Assembly: GCA_905221035.1 (NCBI GenBank)
Contig: CAJNBP010000001.1
Location: forward strand, 124,001 to 188,000
Source: a bacterium
GTDB lineage: Bacteria > Bacillota > Bacilli > Lactobacillales > Streptococcaceae
Reading direction: 5' to 3'
Length of the DNA stretch: 64,000 nt
Made by a program: the position numbers and the translations under genes. Shown in pieces: positions 27,325 through 36,247 of the stretch; position 1 is the stretch's first letter; the number at the start of each line of letters is the position of its first letter. The notes beneath the pieces are model-generated. The model saw only the letters and a list, made by a program, of their open reading frames with translations, ran no database searches and was not told where the DNA came from.

Positions 27325-28362
27325 ATGACAAAGAAAATAGTAGCTCTAGCAGGGGACGGAATCGGCCCAGAAATCATGGAGGCTGGTTTAGAGGTTCTGG
27401 AGGCTCTAGCTGAAAAAACAGATTTTGACTATGAGATTGACAGACGACCCTTCGGAGGTGCAGGTATTGATGCTGCAGGGCATCCCTTACCTGATGAAAC
27501 CCTCAGGGCATGTAGAGAAGCAGATGCCATTCTCCTAGCGGCTATCGGTAGTCCTCAGTATGATGGAGCAGCGGTTCGCCCTGAACAAGGCCTGCTGGCT
27601 CTCCGTAAGGAACTCAATCTCTATGCCAATATTCGCCCAGTAAAAATCTTTGATAGTCTCAAGCATTTGTCACCACTCAAACCAGAACGAATTGCTGGTG
27701 TAGACTTTGTCGTGGTGCGTGAGTTGACTGGTGGGATTTACTTTGGAGATCATATCCTTGAAGAGCGCAAAGCGCGTGATATCAACGACTATAGCTATGA
27801 GGAAGTAGAACGGATTATTCGTAAGGCCTTTGAAATTGCAAGAAATCGCAGAAAAATTCTTACCAGTATCGATAAGCAAAATGTTCTAGCGACCTCAAAA
27901 CTCTGGCGGAAAGTAGCTGAGGAAGTCGCGCAGGATTTCCCAGATGTAACCTTGGAACACCAGCTGGTGGACTCAGCTGCCATGCTTATGATTACCAATC
28001 CTGCCAAGTTCGATGTTATCGTGACAGAGAATCTTTTCGGGGATATTCTATCTGATGAATCAAGCGTTTTATCCGGCACACTTGGAGTTATGCCATCAGC
28101 CAGTCATTCTGAAAAGGGTCCAAGTCTCTATGAGCCCATTCACGGTTCAGCTCCTGATATTGCAGGTCAAGGAATTGCCAATCCTATCTCCATGATTTTA
28201 TCAGTTGCCATGATGTTGAGAGACAGTTTTGGACGTTATGAGGATGCGGAACGTATCGAGCGTGCTGTTGAGGCAAGTTTAGCGGCTGGCATTTTAACGA
28301 GAGATATAGGTGGACAGGCTTCTACCAAGGAAATGACAGAAGCTATTATTGCAAGGTTATGA
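27325..28362 (+). CDS. leuB: 3-isopropylmalate dehydrogenase
   Basis: A 345-residue NAD-dependent beta-decarboxylating dehydrogenase that converts 3-isopropylmalate to 2-oxoisocaproate. Recognisable parts are IVALAGDGIGPEIMEAGL (about 4-21), RPEQGLLALRKELNLYANIRP (about 88-108), the metal/substrate block TENLFGDILSDE (about 233-244), and EPIHGSAPDIAGQGIANP (about 269-286, NAD specificity). Eleven bases after leuA with GGAGAAT before the ATG. The stop overlaps the next gene (ATGA). Confidence 0.97.
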   Translation: MTKKIVALAGDGIGPEIMEAGLEVLEALAEKTDFDYEIDRRPFGGAGIDAAGHPLPDETLRACREADAILLAAIGSPQYDGAAVRPEQGLLALRKELNLYANIRPVKIFDSLKHLSPLKPERIAGVDFVVVRELTGGIYFGDHILEERKARDINDYSYEEVERIIRKAFEIARNRRKILTSIDKQNVLATSKLWRKVAEEVAQDFPDVTLEHQLVDSAAMLMITNPAKFDVIVTENLFGDILSDESSVLSGTLGVMPSASHSEKGPSLYEPIHGSAPDIAGQGIANPISMILSVAMMLRDSFGRYEDAERIERAVEASLAAGILTRDIGGQASTKEMTEAIIARL

Positions 28363-28628
28363 AGTTAGACGAAAAAATTACTCTAGTCCTTTTGATTTGG
28401 AATGTCATGGTTTTCTTGATTTATGGTATTGACAAATCTAAGGCAAGGAGAAGAGCTTGGCGCATCCCTGAGAAAATCTTACTTATTTTAGCCTTTACTT
28501 GTGGTGGTTTTGGTGCCTGGTTAGCAGGAATCATCTTTCATCACAAGACTAGAAAATGGTATTTTAAAACAGTTTGGTTTCTCGGAATGGTGTCTACACT
28601 AGTAGCCTTATATTTTATTTGGAGGTAA
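28359..28628 (+). CDS. DUF1294 small membrane protein within the leu operon
   Basis: An 89-residue protein with three hydrophobic segments (about 5-23, 41-60, 69-87) and the DUF1294 block YGIDKSKARRRAWRIPE (about residues 22-38), followed by GGFGAWLAG and FHHKTRKWYF. It overlaps the leuB stop and ends three bases before leuC, so it is translated as part of the leucine operon. The family's function is unknown; a link to leucine metabolism is suggested only by position. Confidence 0.85.
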   Translation: MKLDEKITLVLLIWNVMVFLIYGIDKSKARRRAWRIPEKILLILAFTCGGFGAWLAGIIFHHKTRKWYFKTVWFLGMVSTLVALYFIWR

Positions 28629-28631
28629 TGG

Positions 28632-30014
28632 ATGGCAGGAAAATCGATTTTTGATAAATTATGGGACCGTCATGTCATCACAGGAGAAGAGGGGCAGCCC
28701 CAACTCATGTATGTGGACCAGCACTATATTCATGAAGTGACCAGTCCTCAGGCTTTTCAAGGATTACGAGATGCAGGTCGTAGATTGAGACGACCAGACT
28801 TGACATTTGGAACCTTTGACCACAATGTCCCGACGGTCAATATCTACGATATTCGAGATGTGATTTCTAAGGCTCAAATTGATAAGCTTGCTGAAAATGT
28901 TGAGGAGTTTGGGATCGAACATGCTGCCCACGGTTCTGAAAAGCAGGGGATCGTTCACATGGTTGGTCCAGAAACAGGACGAACCCAACCAGGGAAATTC
29001 ATCGTCTGTGGAGACAGCCATACGGCAACCCACGGAGCATTCGGAGCTATCGCCTTTGGAATTGGGACCAGTGAGGTCGAGCATGTCTTTGCTACCCAGA
29101 CCCTCTGGCAGGTCAAACCCAAGAAAATGCTGGTAGAGTTCACTGGTGTTCCTCAAAAAGGAGTTTATTCTAAGGATTATATTCTCGCCTTGATTGCCAA
29201 GTACGGCGTTGCCTGTGGTGTTGGCTATGTGGTGGAATATCGTGGACAAGCGATTGATGCACTAAGCATGGAAGAGCGAATGACCATCTGCAATATGTCT
29301 ATTGAGTTTGGCTCTAAGATGGGAATCATGAATCCAGATCAGACTACCTATGACTATCTCAAAGGACGCGAGTGTGTTCCAGAGGACTTCGAAGAGGCTG
29401 TGGCGGATTGGAAAACAATTGTCAGTGATGAGGATGCCGTTTATGATAAGGTTATCCAGATGGATGTCTCAGACTTGGCTCCCATGGTAACCTGGGGAAC
29501 TAATCCTGCTATGGGTGTTGATTTTGACAGTAGATTCCCAGAAATTAAGGATATGAATGATGAGCGCGCTTATAATTACATGGACTTGGAGCCTGGTCAA
29601 AAGCCAGCGGATATTGAACTAGGCTATATCTTTATCGGGTCTTGTACCAATGCTCGTCTCAGTGACTTGCAGCTGGCTGCGCGATTTGTCAAAGGGAAGA
29701 AAATAGCTCCTAACTTAACGGCTATCGTGGTTCCAGGCTCTCGTCCTGTCAAACGAGCTGCTGAGAAATTGGGCTTGGATAAAGTTTTCTTAGATGCTGG
29801 CTTTGAATGGAGAGACCCAGGTTGCTCTATGTGCCTTGGAATGAATCCAGACAAGGTACCTGATGGCGTCCACTGCGCCTCAACCAGCAACCGAAACTTT
29901 GAAGACAGGCAGGGATTTGGAGCTAAGACCCATCTCTGCAGTCCAGCTATGGCAGCAGCTGCAGCTATCGCAGGGCGCTTCGTAGATGTTCGGCAAATGC
30001 CAGAAGCCCAGTAA
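28632..30014 (+). CDS. leuC: 3-isopropylmalate dehydratase large subunit
   Basis: A 460-residue aconitase-family subunit that, with LeuD, isomerises 2- to 3-isopropylmalate. The [4Fe-4S] ligands are in IGSCTNAR (about 335-342) and [13 protein letters not shown] (about 395-407). Other family blocks are [11 protein letters not shown] (about 56-66) and [14 protein letters not shown] (about 129-142). It directly follows the DUF1294 gene with GGAGGTA before the ATG. Confidence 0.97.
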   Translation: MAGKSIFDKLWDRHVITGEEGQPQLMYVDQHYIHEVTSPQAFQGLRDAGRRLRRPDLTFGTFDHNVPTVNIYDIRDVISKAQIDKLAENVEEFGIEHAAHGSEKQGIVHMVGPETGRTQPGKFIVCGDSHTATHGAFGAIAFGIGTSEVEHVFATQTLWQVKPKKMLVEFTGVPQKGVYSKDYILALIAKYGVACGVGYVVEYRGQAIDALSMEERMTICNMSIEFGSKMGIMNPDQTTYDYLKGRECVPEDFEEAVADWKTIVSDEDAVYDKVIQMDVSDLAPMVTWGTNPAMGVDFDSRFPEIKDMNDERAYNYMDLEPGQKPADIELGYIFIGSCTNARLSDLQLAARFVKGKKIAPNLTAIVVPGSRPVKRAAEKLGLDKVFLDAGFEWRDPGCSMCLGMNPDKVPDGVHCASTSNRNFEDRQGFGAKTHLCSPAMAAAAAIAGRFVDVRQMPEAQ

Positions 30015-30023
30015 GGAGAGGAT

Positions 30024-30617
30024 ATGGAGAAATTTACAGTTTATACGGGAACAACCGTTCCTCTCATGAATGATAACATCGACACCGACCAAATCCTACC
30101 CAAGCAGTTTCTCAAGTTAATTGATAAAAAAGGCTTTGGTAAGTATCTCATGTATGCTTGGCGTTATCTGGACGACAAGTATACTGAGGATCCAGACTTT
30201 GTCTTTAACCGCCCTGAATACCGTAAGGCCAGTATCCTTATATCAGGGGATAACTTTGGGGCAGGTTCTTCGAGAGAACACGCAGCTTGGGCTCTAGCCG
30301 ACTATGGCTTTAAGGTCGTGATTGCAGGATCTTTTGGGGACATTCATTACAATAATGAACTCAATAATGGTATGTTGCCTATTGTTCAGCCTAGGGAGGT
30401 TAGAGAGAAACTAGCCCAGCTCAAACCAACTGATCAGGTAACTGTGGACTTGGAACAACAAAAAATCATCTCACCAGTTGGAGAATTCACTTTCGAAATC
30501 GATAGCGAATGGAAACACAAGCTCTTAAATGGTTTGGATGATATCGATATTACTTTGCAGTATGAAGACTTGATTGCTGCTTATGAAAAACAACGACCAG
30601 CCTACTGGCAGGATTAG
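30024..30617 (+). CDS. leuD: 3-isopropylmalate dehydratase small subunit
   Basis: A 197-residue swivel-domain subunit that completes the LeuCD enzyme. Family blocks are [16 protein letters not shown] (about residues 14-29), [17 protein letters not shown] (about 75-91) and [17 protein letters not shown] (about 100-116). It lies nine bases after leuC behind AAGGAGAGG and ends the biosynthetic part of the operon. Length and motifs are normal. Confidence 0.97.
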   Translation: MEKFTVYTGTTVPLMNDNIDTDQILPKQFLKLIDKKGFGKYLMYAWRYLDDKYTEDPDFVFNRPEYRKASILISGDNFGAGSSREHAAWALADYGFKVVIAGSFGDIHYNNELNNGMLPIVQPREVREKLAQLKPTDQVTVDLEQQKIISPVGEFTFEIDSEWKHKLLNGLDDIDITLQYEDLIAAYEKQRPAYWQD

Positions 30618-30642
30618 AAAAAATAGAAAAGGAAATAGAACT

Positions 30643-31422
30643 ATGACAAAACACATTCAATGGAACGGAACACTTTCACAAGAAGGCTATGACATTTTAA
30701 AAGGTGAGGGCGGTTGTATCGTTTGCCCTACTAAAGTCGGTTACATTATCATGACCAGCGATAAGGCAGGACTTGAGCGTAAGTTCGCAGCCAAAGAACG
30801 TAACCGCAACAAACCAGGTGTTGTCCTCTGCGGTAGCATGGGCGAGCTTCGCGCTTTAGCACAACTAAACCCAGAAATTGAAGCCTTCTACCAAAAACAT
30901 TGGGACGAAGACATTCTCCTTGGTTGTATCCTTCCTTGGAAACCAGAAGCCTTTGAGAAACTCAAAGAGTATGGTGATGGCCGTGAAGAACTTATGACTG
31001 ACGTGCGTGGTACTAGCTGTTTTGTTATCAAATTCGGGAAAGCTGGTGAACAATTGGCTGCCAAACTTTGGGAAGAAGGAAAGATGGTTTATGCCTCATC
31101 TGCAAACCCATCTGGAAAAGGAAATCGTGGTAAGGTAGAAGGGATCGGAGAACGTATCGAAGGAGCAGTGGATCTTGTCATCGAGGCAGACGACTATGTG
31201 GCATCTATCCAACCGGACAAAACGATTGAAACTCGCTACGAGCAAGGTGTGATGGTGTCTATGGTCGATAAGGACGGCAAACTCATCCCAGAACAAGGAG
31301 GAGCACGTTCAACTTCACCAGCTCCAGTTGTGATCCGTAAAGGTCTTGATATTGATAAAATCATGATGCACCTGTCAGATACCTTTAACTCATGGGACTA
31401 CCGTCAGGGTGAGTATTATTAG
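30643..31422 (+). CDS. Sua5/YciO/YrdC-family protein
   Basis: A 259-residue protein with a YrdC-like fold, related to threonylcarbamoyl-AMP synthase used for tRNA t6A modification. Visible family features: GGCIVCPTKVGYIIM (about 22-36), KFAAKERNRNKPGVVLCG (about 44-61) and YASSANPSGKGN (about 149-160). I chose ATG 30643 (AAAAGGAAATAG upstream) over a frame start inside leuD. It follows leuD by 25 bases and ends at a terminator, so it is probably cotranscribed with leu. It may be a paralogue of the housekeeping TsaC rather than that enzyme; substrate unproven. Confidence 0.8.
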   Translation: MTKHIQWNGTLSQEGYDILKGEGGCIVCPTKVGYIIMTSDKAGLERKFAAKERNRNKPGVVLCGSMGELRALAQLNPEIEAFYQKHWDEDILLGCILPWKPEAFEKLKEYGDGREELMTDVRGTSCFVIKFGKAGEQLAAKLWEEGKMVYASSANPSGKGNRGKVEGIGERIEGAVDLVIEADDYVASIQPDKTIETRYEQGVMVSMVDKDGKLIPEQGGARSTSPAPVVIRKGLDIDKIMMHLSDTFNSWDYRQGEYY

Positions 31423-31434
31423 GATGTAGAAGAA

Positions 31435-31482
31435 GTCTAGTGTTACGAGGGAATACCCCACTCTACACTAGGCTTTTTCTTT
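31435..31482 (+). terminator. Terminator of the leu operon
   Basis: Stem GTCTAGTGT (31435-31443) / ACACTAGGC (31465-31473) with one G-T pair, followed by TTTTTC and further T. It marks the border between the metabolic operon and the McrBC insertion. Confidence 0.85.
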
Positions 31483-31502
31483 AGAAATTCTTTTCTTTTT
31501 CT

Positions 31503-31521
31503 ATAGAATATGGTATTCTAT
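31503..31521. promoter_or_regulatory. Dyad in the mcrBC promoter region
   Basis: ATAGAATA-TGG-TATTCTAT, a perfect 8-bp inverted repeat about 65 bases before mcrB, next to a possible -10 TATAAA (31523-31528). It could be an operator or a hairpin in the leader. No regulator gene is adjacent. Confidence 0.4.
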
Positions 31522-31586
31522 TTATAAAATATATGTTAATAAGTAATGCTAATATTTAAACATCATTAGTAAAAGGAGTTAGATTG

Positions 31587-33221
31587 ATGAATAAAAGAAA
31601 AGTTAGTTTAGAAGATTTTTATAAATGGTATAGTCTAAATAAAGAAGAGTTATTAAATAAGGCAACTGCTGGTGAAAAGTTTAATGATAAATTAAAAGAA
31701 GAGTTTCTCCAGGAATGGCCTTTGGATAGGATTTTAACAATGTCAATCGATGAATATGTAATAGGAAAGGGACAGCAAAATAAGTCTTTGTGCTACGCTC
31801 TTGAGAAGGGGAAATACAAAAATCTATTTCTTGGAATTTCTGGTGGCTCAGCTTCAAAATTTGGTATTTATTGGAATAAAAAAACAAACAAATATAAAGA
31901 TCAAGCTAATAATGAGATTTCAGAGTTGGATCAACGATTTTCAAAATTAAAATCAGATTTGTATGAAATTATCAAAGAAGGTATTCGTTTTAACTTTGAA
32001 AATCCTATTTTTGATATGAAAAGATCAACAAATGAATTTATTGGTCGTTCTGCTATGGTGACAAAATTACTTTGTATCTATTCTGAGGGAAATCCTTTCT
32101 TTGGTGTAAATATTAATAGTCAGAAAGAATTTTGGAGCCACTTTGTTTCTCAGACAAATCAAGGTGGCCCTTATCTGCAAAATCATAAAATAATTGAACT
32201 GGTGTCCAAAACTTATCCTGAGTTGGAGCCATCGAAATTAGGAACTATTCTTTTTGAGTATTCTAAGCTTTTTATGGAAAATAAGGAAGAAAATAGTACA
32301 ATGGATTCATTAAACAATTTTCGTCATCAATTAACCCAATCTCTATTAAAGTCTCCAAACCTCATCCTTCGTGGTGCACCAGGGACGGGAAAAACATACC
32401 TTGCTAAAGAAATTGCCTTAGAATTAACAGGTGGCAATGAAGATCAAATAGGCTTTGTACAGTTTCACCCATCTTATGACTATACGGATTTTGTAGAGGG
32501 ATTGAGACCAGTATCTAATGGAGATGGTAACATTGAGTTTAAACTAGTAGATGGTATCTTTAAGAAGTTTTGTCAGAAAGCTAGAGATGCTAAGAAAACC
32601 GGAGGTCAAGATAAATTTGTCTTCATCATCGATGAGATCAACCGTGGTGAGATTTCTAAGATTTTTGGAGAACTCTTTTTCTCAATTGATCCTGGTTATC
32701 GTGGTGAAGAGGGAAGTGTTTCTACCCAATATGCTAATTTACATGAAACTGATGAGAAATTTTATATCCCTGACAATGTCTATATTATTGGAACCATGAA
32801 TGATATAGACAGATCTGTTGATACCTTCGATTTTGCTATGCGTCGTCGTTTCCGCTTTGTTGAAGTTACGGCTGAAAGTCGACTTCACATTCTAGATGAA
32901 AAACTAGGTGAGCGTGCTGAAGAAGCTAAGACTCGACTAAGAAACTTGAATGCTGCTATTGAAAACGTTCAGGAATTAAACAGTCATTACCATATCGGGC
33001 CAAGTTATTTCCGTAATTTAAAAAAATTGAAATATGATTATGAATTACTTTGGTCTGATTATCTCAAACCACTTTTGGAAGATTATGTACGTGGTTCTTA
33101 TGATGAAGCTGAAACTCTAGAAACATTGAAAAAAGCATTCGATCTGACAAAGAATGAGCAAAAAGATCAGGCAGTAGCTGATGACAATGAAGGTGATGAA
33201 AACGATGATGCGGATCACTGA
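31587..33221 (+). CDS. McrB-type AAA+ restriction subunit
   Basis: A 544-residue AAA+ protein, the motor of a type IV restriction system cutting modified DNA. The N-terminal about 230 residues form a sensor domain with IDEYVIGKGQQNKSLCY and GGSASKFGIYW; it is not the classic E. coli McrB N-domain. The motor has Walker A GAPGTGKT (263-270), Walker B FVFIIDEINRGEISK (about 343-357) and the McrB-type GTMNDIDRSVDTFDFAMRRR (about 400-419). The C-terminus is acidic. Start ATG 31587 follows AAAAGGAG; a TTG one codon earlier is possible. AT-rich bases suggest transfer. Target modification is unknown. Confidence 0.88.
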   Translation: MNKRKVSLEDFYKWYSLNKEELLNKATAGEKFNDKLKEEFLQEWPLDRILTMSIDEYVIGKGQQNKSLCYALEKGKYKNLFLGISGGSASKFGIYWNKKTNKYKDQANNEISELDQRFSKLKSDLYEIIKEGIRFNFENPIFDMKRSTNEFIGRSAMVTKLLCIYSEGNPFFGVNINSQKEFWSHFVSQTNQGGPYLQNHKIIELVSKTYPELEPSKLGTILFEYSKLFMENKEENSTMDSLNNFRHQLTQSLLKSPNLILRGAPGTGKTYLAKEIALELTGGNEDQIGFVQFHPSYDYTDFVEGLRPVSNGDGNIEFKLVDGIFKKFCQKARDAKKTGGQDKFVFIIDEINRGEISKIFGELFFSIDPGYRGEEGSVSTQYANLHETDEKFYIPDNVYIIGTMNDIDRSVDTFDFAMRRRFRFVEVTAESRLHILDEKLGERAEEAKTRLRNLNAAIENVQELNSHYHIGPSYFRNLKKLKYDYELLWSDYLKPLLEDYVRGSYDEAETLETLKKAFDLTKNEQKDQAVADDNEGDENDDADH

Positions 33222-34524
33222 TAATCAACACAAGCTTGTTAAAGAAGAATTTGTTGAAGAATATCCTAAACTAAGCAATCTTCTTTTAGACAGAACCTTG
33301 GAAAGTCTATCCCAAGATGAACGTGTTTTCATTTTTCCAAATGATTTGAAGAATTCTCCTGACTTAGAAAAGGACCAAAAAATCTTTGAAACAGTTAATC
33401 GGGAAATCAAGACAGGAAATGTGATTGGTTTTCTGGGTTGTGGTCAGGAAAGATTAACGATTTCCTCTCGTTTTTCTGATGAGAGTAATGACCATTTTTT
33501 GCATTATCTCTTACACAAGGTTCTTCATATCAATCTCACTAGTTTAGATGTTGCTTTGTCTCGTGAAGAGAGGCTTTATCAACTTTTGATGTATCTCTTC
33601 CCCAAGTATCTACAAGCTGCTCTCCGAAAAGGTTTTTATAAGGAATACCAGCGATTTTCTCATAATGACAGTCATGTTAAGGGAGTGATTGATGTAAGAA
33701 ACCATCTCAAGAAAAATCTTCCTTTCACGGGAAATATTGCCTACACAACGAGAGAGTTCACCTATGATAATCCCCTCATGCAGTTGGTTCGTCACACTAT
33801 TGAATACATTAAGAACCAGAAAAGCATTGGTCAAGGGGTACTAGATAATGTCTCAACTAGTCGTGAAAACGTATCTGAAATCGTGCGTGTAACGCCCTCT
33901 TATAAACTAGCTGATCGTGCTAAGATTATTCGGGGAAATCAATCTAAACCTATACGTCATGCATACTTTCACGAGTACAGAAAGTTACAAGAACTTTGTC
34001 TGATGATCCTAAACCAAGAAAAGCACGGTTTAGGGTATCAAGATCAAAAAATTCATGGTATTCTTTTTGATGTTGCCTGGCTTTGGGAAGAGTATGTTTA
34101 CACCTTGTTGCCAAAAGGTTTCATCCATCCTCGAAATAAGGACAAGACAGACGGAATTTCAGTATTTTCTAGTCAAGAAAGAAAAGTATATCCAGATTTT
34201 TATCAAGAAGAGCTTAAAATAGTATTAGATGCTAAGTATAAAAAATTGGAATTGACTGAAAAAGGAATCAACCGTGAGGACTTATTCCAGCTGATTTCCT
34301 ATTCTTATATTTTAAAAGCTGAGAAGGCTGGTCTTGTTTTTCCGAGCAAGGACAAGGTTGTTGATAATGAGATAGGAAAGCTAGCAGGGTACGGAGCCTT
34401 ATTAAAGAAATGGTCTATTCAAATTCCTCAGAACTCTTCATCCTATCGTGAATTTTGTGAAATGATGGAAAACTCTGAAGAAACTTTTAAAAGGAATATT
34501 ACTAAAGAACTGGGGAGAAAATAA
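33205..34524 (+). CDS. McrC-type nuclease subunit
   Basis: A 439-residue protein of the McrC family, the nuclease partner of McrB. The N-terminal part (about 1-200) contacts McrB in known systems. The C-terminal PD-(D/E)XK core reads VYPDFYQEELKIVLDAKYKK (about 320-340), with YPD...DAKYK as the D-D-x-K catalytic motif. The start lies within the last codons of mcrB; ATG 33205 or 33208 is chosen because AAGGTG lies just upstream, and the overlap implies coupled translation. Two-gene order McrB then McrC is the standard arrangement. Confidence 0.87.
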   Translation: MMRITDNQHKLVKEEFVEEYPKLSNLLLDRTLESLSQDERVFIFPNDLKNSPDLEKDQKIFETVNREIKTGNVIGFLGCGQERLTISSRFSDESNDHFLHYLLHKVLHINLTSLDVALSREERLYQLLMYLFPKYLQAALRKGFYKEYQRFSHNDSHVKGVIDVRNHLKKNLPFTGNIAYTTREFTYDNPLMQLVRHTIEYIKNQKSIGQGVLDNVSTSRENVSEIVRVTPSYKLADRAKIIRGNQSKPIRHAYFHEYRKLQELCLMILNQEKHGLGYQDQKIHGILFDVAWLWEEYVYTLLPKGFIHPRNKDKTDGISVFSSQERKVYPDFYQEELKIVLDAKYKKLELTEKGINREDLFQLISYSYILKAEKAGLVFPSKDKVVDNEIGKLAGYGALLKKWSIQIPQNSSSYREFCEMMENSEETFKRNITKELGRK

Positions 34525-34592
34525 TTTCTCCTCTTTCTTTTGTTTTTGATACAAGTAAAAACCGAACAATATAATTTAATTTATAAAATTAT

Positions 34593-34690
34593 TTGACAAA
34601 AACTGTACTTTAGTTTATAATAAATTAAGGAAACGTCGGAAAAGGCGTAGTGATGCGAGAGCATAGGTAGGTCATTACAAAAGAAACGAG
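34593..34690 (+). promoter_or_regulatory. guaC promoter and folded leader
   Basis: A consensus promoter: TTGACA (34593-34598), 17-nt spacer, TATAAT (34616-34621). The roughly 70-nt leader holds stem GTAGTGA (34647-34653) / TCATTAC (34672-34678), capped by TGC-GAGA-GCA with a GNRA-type tetraloop. An 8-nt purine-rich bulge TAGGTAGG (34664-34671) lies on the 3' side. An alternative upstream stem ACGTC/GGCGT overlaps it by two bases. No terminator follows and the guaC Shine-Dalgarno is weak. I do not recognise this as a known riboswitch. Confidence 0.6.
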
Positions 34691-34698
34691 ACATCGAT

Positions 34699-35685
34699 AT
34701 GTTAAATGAATTTCCAATTTTTGATTACGAAGATATTCAATTGATTCCAAATAAATGTGTCATTAAAAGCCGTGCAGAAGCGGATACAAGCGTCACTCTA
34801 GGAAATCACACCTTTAAACTACCTGTTGTGCCAGCTAATATGCAAACGATTTTGGATGAAAATGTAGCAGAGCAACTGGCTAAAGGTGGTTACTTCTACA
34901 TTATGCACCGTTTTGATGAAGCAGGACGCATTCCCTTTATCAAACGTATGCACAATCAAGGGCTCATTGCTTCTATCTCTGTCGGTGTTAAGGACTATGA
35001 GTATGATTTCGTTAGCCAGCTCAAATCTGATGCTCCAGAATACATCACTATTGATATTGCTCATGGTCATGCAGATAGCGTGATTTCTATGATTCAACAC
35101 ATTAAGAAAGAGTTGCCAGATACTTTTGTCATTGCTGGAAATGTGGGAACACCAGAAGCTGTACGTGAATTGGAAAATGCTGGTGCGGATGCGACTAAGG
35201 TTGGAATCGGTCCTGGTAAGGTTTGTATCACCAAGGTCAAGACTGGTTTTGGTACAGGTGGTTGGCAGTTGGCTGCTCTTCGCTGGTGTGCCAAGGCTGC
35301 CCGTAAACCGATTATCGCTGATGGTGGAATTCGTACTCACGGCGACATTGCTAAGTCTATCCGTTTCGGTGCTAGCATGGTCATGATTGGATCCCTCTTT
35401 GCAGGACACATCGAAAGTCCAGGAAAAACGATTGAAGTCGATGGTGAACAGTTCAAAGAATACTATGGTTCAGCTTCACAATATCAAAAAGGTGCTTACA
35501 AAAACGTGGAGGGCAAACGCATCTTGCTTCCTGCCAAAGGGCACTTGCAAGATACTTTAACTGAGATGGAACAAGACCTTCAAAGTGCTATTTCGTATGC
35601 GGGTGGACGTCAGGTTGCTGACCTTAAACATGTTGATTATGTGATCGTGAAAAACTCTATCTGGAATGGGGATGCTTCCCACTAA
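34699..35685 (+). CDS. guaC: GMP reductase
   Basis: A 328-residue enzyme that reduces GMP to IMP with NADPH, returning guanine nucleotides to the purine pool. The IMPDH/GMPR barrel shows [15 protein letters not shown] (about 8-22), the flavin-like nucleotide region [12 protein letters not shown] (about 144-155), and the catalytic Cys loop [19 protein letters not shown] (about 169-187). [21 protein letters not shown] follows. No CBS domains interrupt the barrel, which separates it from IMP dehydrogenase. It is a single gene with its own strong promoter. Confidence 0.96.
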   Translation: MLNEFPIFDYEDIQLIPNKCVIKSRAEADTSVTLGNHTFKLPVVPANMQTILDENVAEQLAKGGYFYIMHRFDEAGRIPFIKRMHNQGLIASISVGVKDYEYDFVSQLKSDAPEYITIDIAHGHADSVISMIQHIKKELPDTFVIAGNVGTPEAVRELENAGADATKVGIGPGKVCITKVKTGFGTGGWQLAALRWCAKAARKPIIADGGIRTHGDIAKSIRFGASMVMIGSLFAGHIESPGKTIEVDGEQFKEYYGSASQYQKGAYKNVEGKRILLPAKGHLQDTLTEMEQDLQSAISYAGGRQVADLKHVDYVIVKNSIWNGDASH

Positions 35686-35711
35686 GACGGGCTATATGGC
35701 CAGAAAAAAAC

Positions 35712-35740
35712 TTGTTATTAGAGCAAATTTTTGTTATAAT
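35712..35740 (+). promoter_or_regulatory. tRNA-Arg promoter
   Basis: TTGTTA (35712-35717), 17-nt spacer, TATAAT (35735-35740), 12 bases before the mature tRNA 5' end. Confidence 0.8.
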
Positions 35741-35751
35741 AAAACAAGTTT

Positions 35752-35823
35752 CCACCCTTAGTGTAATGGATATCACGTAAGATTCCGGTTCTTGAGATGG
35801 GGGTTCGATTCCCTCAGGGTGGA
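35752..35823 (+). tRNA. tRNA-Arg (anticodon CCG)
   Basis: The sequence folds as a cloverleaf: acceptor CCACCCT / AGGGTGG, D-arm GTG...CAC, anticodon stem TAAGA / TCTTG with loop TTCCGGT giving anticodon CCG, and T-arm GGGGG-TTCGATT-CCCTC. The discriminator base is A (35823) and CCA is not encoded. It reads CGG arginine codons. It has its own promoter and terminator. tRNA genes are common integration sites, but no attachment-site repeat is seen here. Confidence 0.93.
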
Positions 35824-35835
35824 TGTAAATATCCT

Positions 35836-35863
35836 AAAAAAGCCTTTAAATAGGGCTTTTTAT
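35836..35863 (+). terminator. tRNA-Arg terminator
   Basis: Stem AAAAAGCC / GGGCTTTTT around TTTAAATA, ending in a T run, 12 bases after the tRNA. Confidence 0.8.
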
Positions 35864-35885
35864 TTATCCTGCCTCAAATTTGCCC

Positions 35886-36130
35886 CTAATACTCTTCGAA
35901 AATCTCTTCAAACCACGTCAGCGTCGCCTTACCGTAGGTATGTTACTGACTTCGTCAGTTCTATCTGCAACCTCAAAACAGTGTTTTGAGCTGACTTCGT
36001 CAGTCTTATCTGCAACCTCAAAACAGTGTTTTGAGCTGACTTCGTCAGTCTTATCTGCAACCTCAAAACAGTGTTTTGAGCAACCTGCGGCTAGCTTCCT
36101 AGTTTGCTCTTTGATTTTCATTGAGTATAA
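35886..36130 (+). repeat. BOX element, A-B-B-B-C form
   Basis: The A module is 35886-35945; three tandem 45-bp B modules follow at 35946-35990, 35991-36035 and 36036-36080. Each starts CTGACTTCGTCAG and ends CAGTGTTTTGAG; the C module (36081-36130) ends ATTTTCATTGAGTATAA. The B modules are nearly identical (the first differs by TT/CT order near its 15th base). This is the full-length pneumococcal BOX repeat. Compare the B-less copy at 15836. The gap 35686-36247 holds only this, the tRNA unit and a terminator. Confidence 0.95.
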
Positions 36131-36162
36131 AACTGAAAATCTCTTTTTAAAGAATGCCCAAA

Positions 36163-36206
36163 TCCCCTCCAGTCCCGTTTTAAAGTGACTCAGGGGGCTT
36201 TTTTTG
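36163..36206 (+). terminator. Terminator-like hairpin before rnc
   Basis: Stem CCCCT-CC-AGTC / GACT-C-AGGGGG followed by TTTTTTT. No gene ends just upstream, so it probably stops transcripts from the tRNA/BOX region. It is followed at once by the rnc extended -10 TGA-TATAAT (36205-36213). Confidence 0.7.
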
Positions 36207-36247
36207 ATATAATAAAAAGGACTGTTATCAGTTAGAAAGAGGTTGGT

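Noticed and set aside
35752-35823. Integration site at tRNA-Arg
   Set aside because: No direct repeat of the tRNA 3' end and no integrase gene nearby; guaC and rnc neighbours look undisturbed.
35888-36080. Possible CRISPR array from regularly spaced repeats
   Set aside because: The units are contiguous, with no unique spacers, no cas genes and BOX sequence.
35880-36188. Internally repetitive ORF (and its minus-strand counterpart 35918-36121)
   Set aside because: The protein repeats (TSSVLSATSKQCFE) are simply the tandem 45-bp BOX B modules, not a repeat protein.
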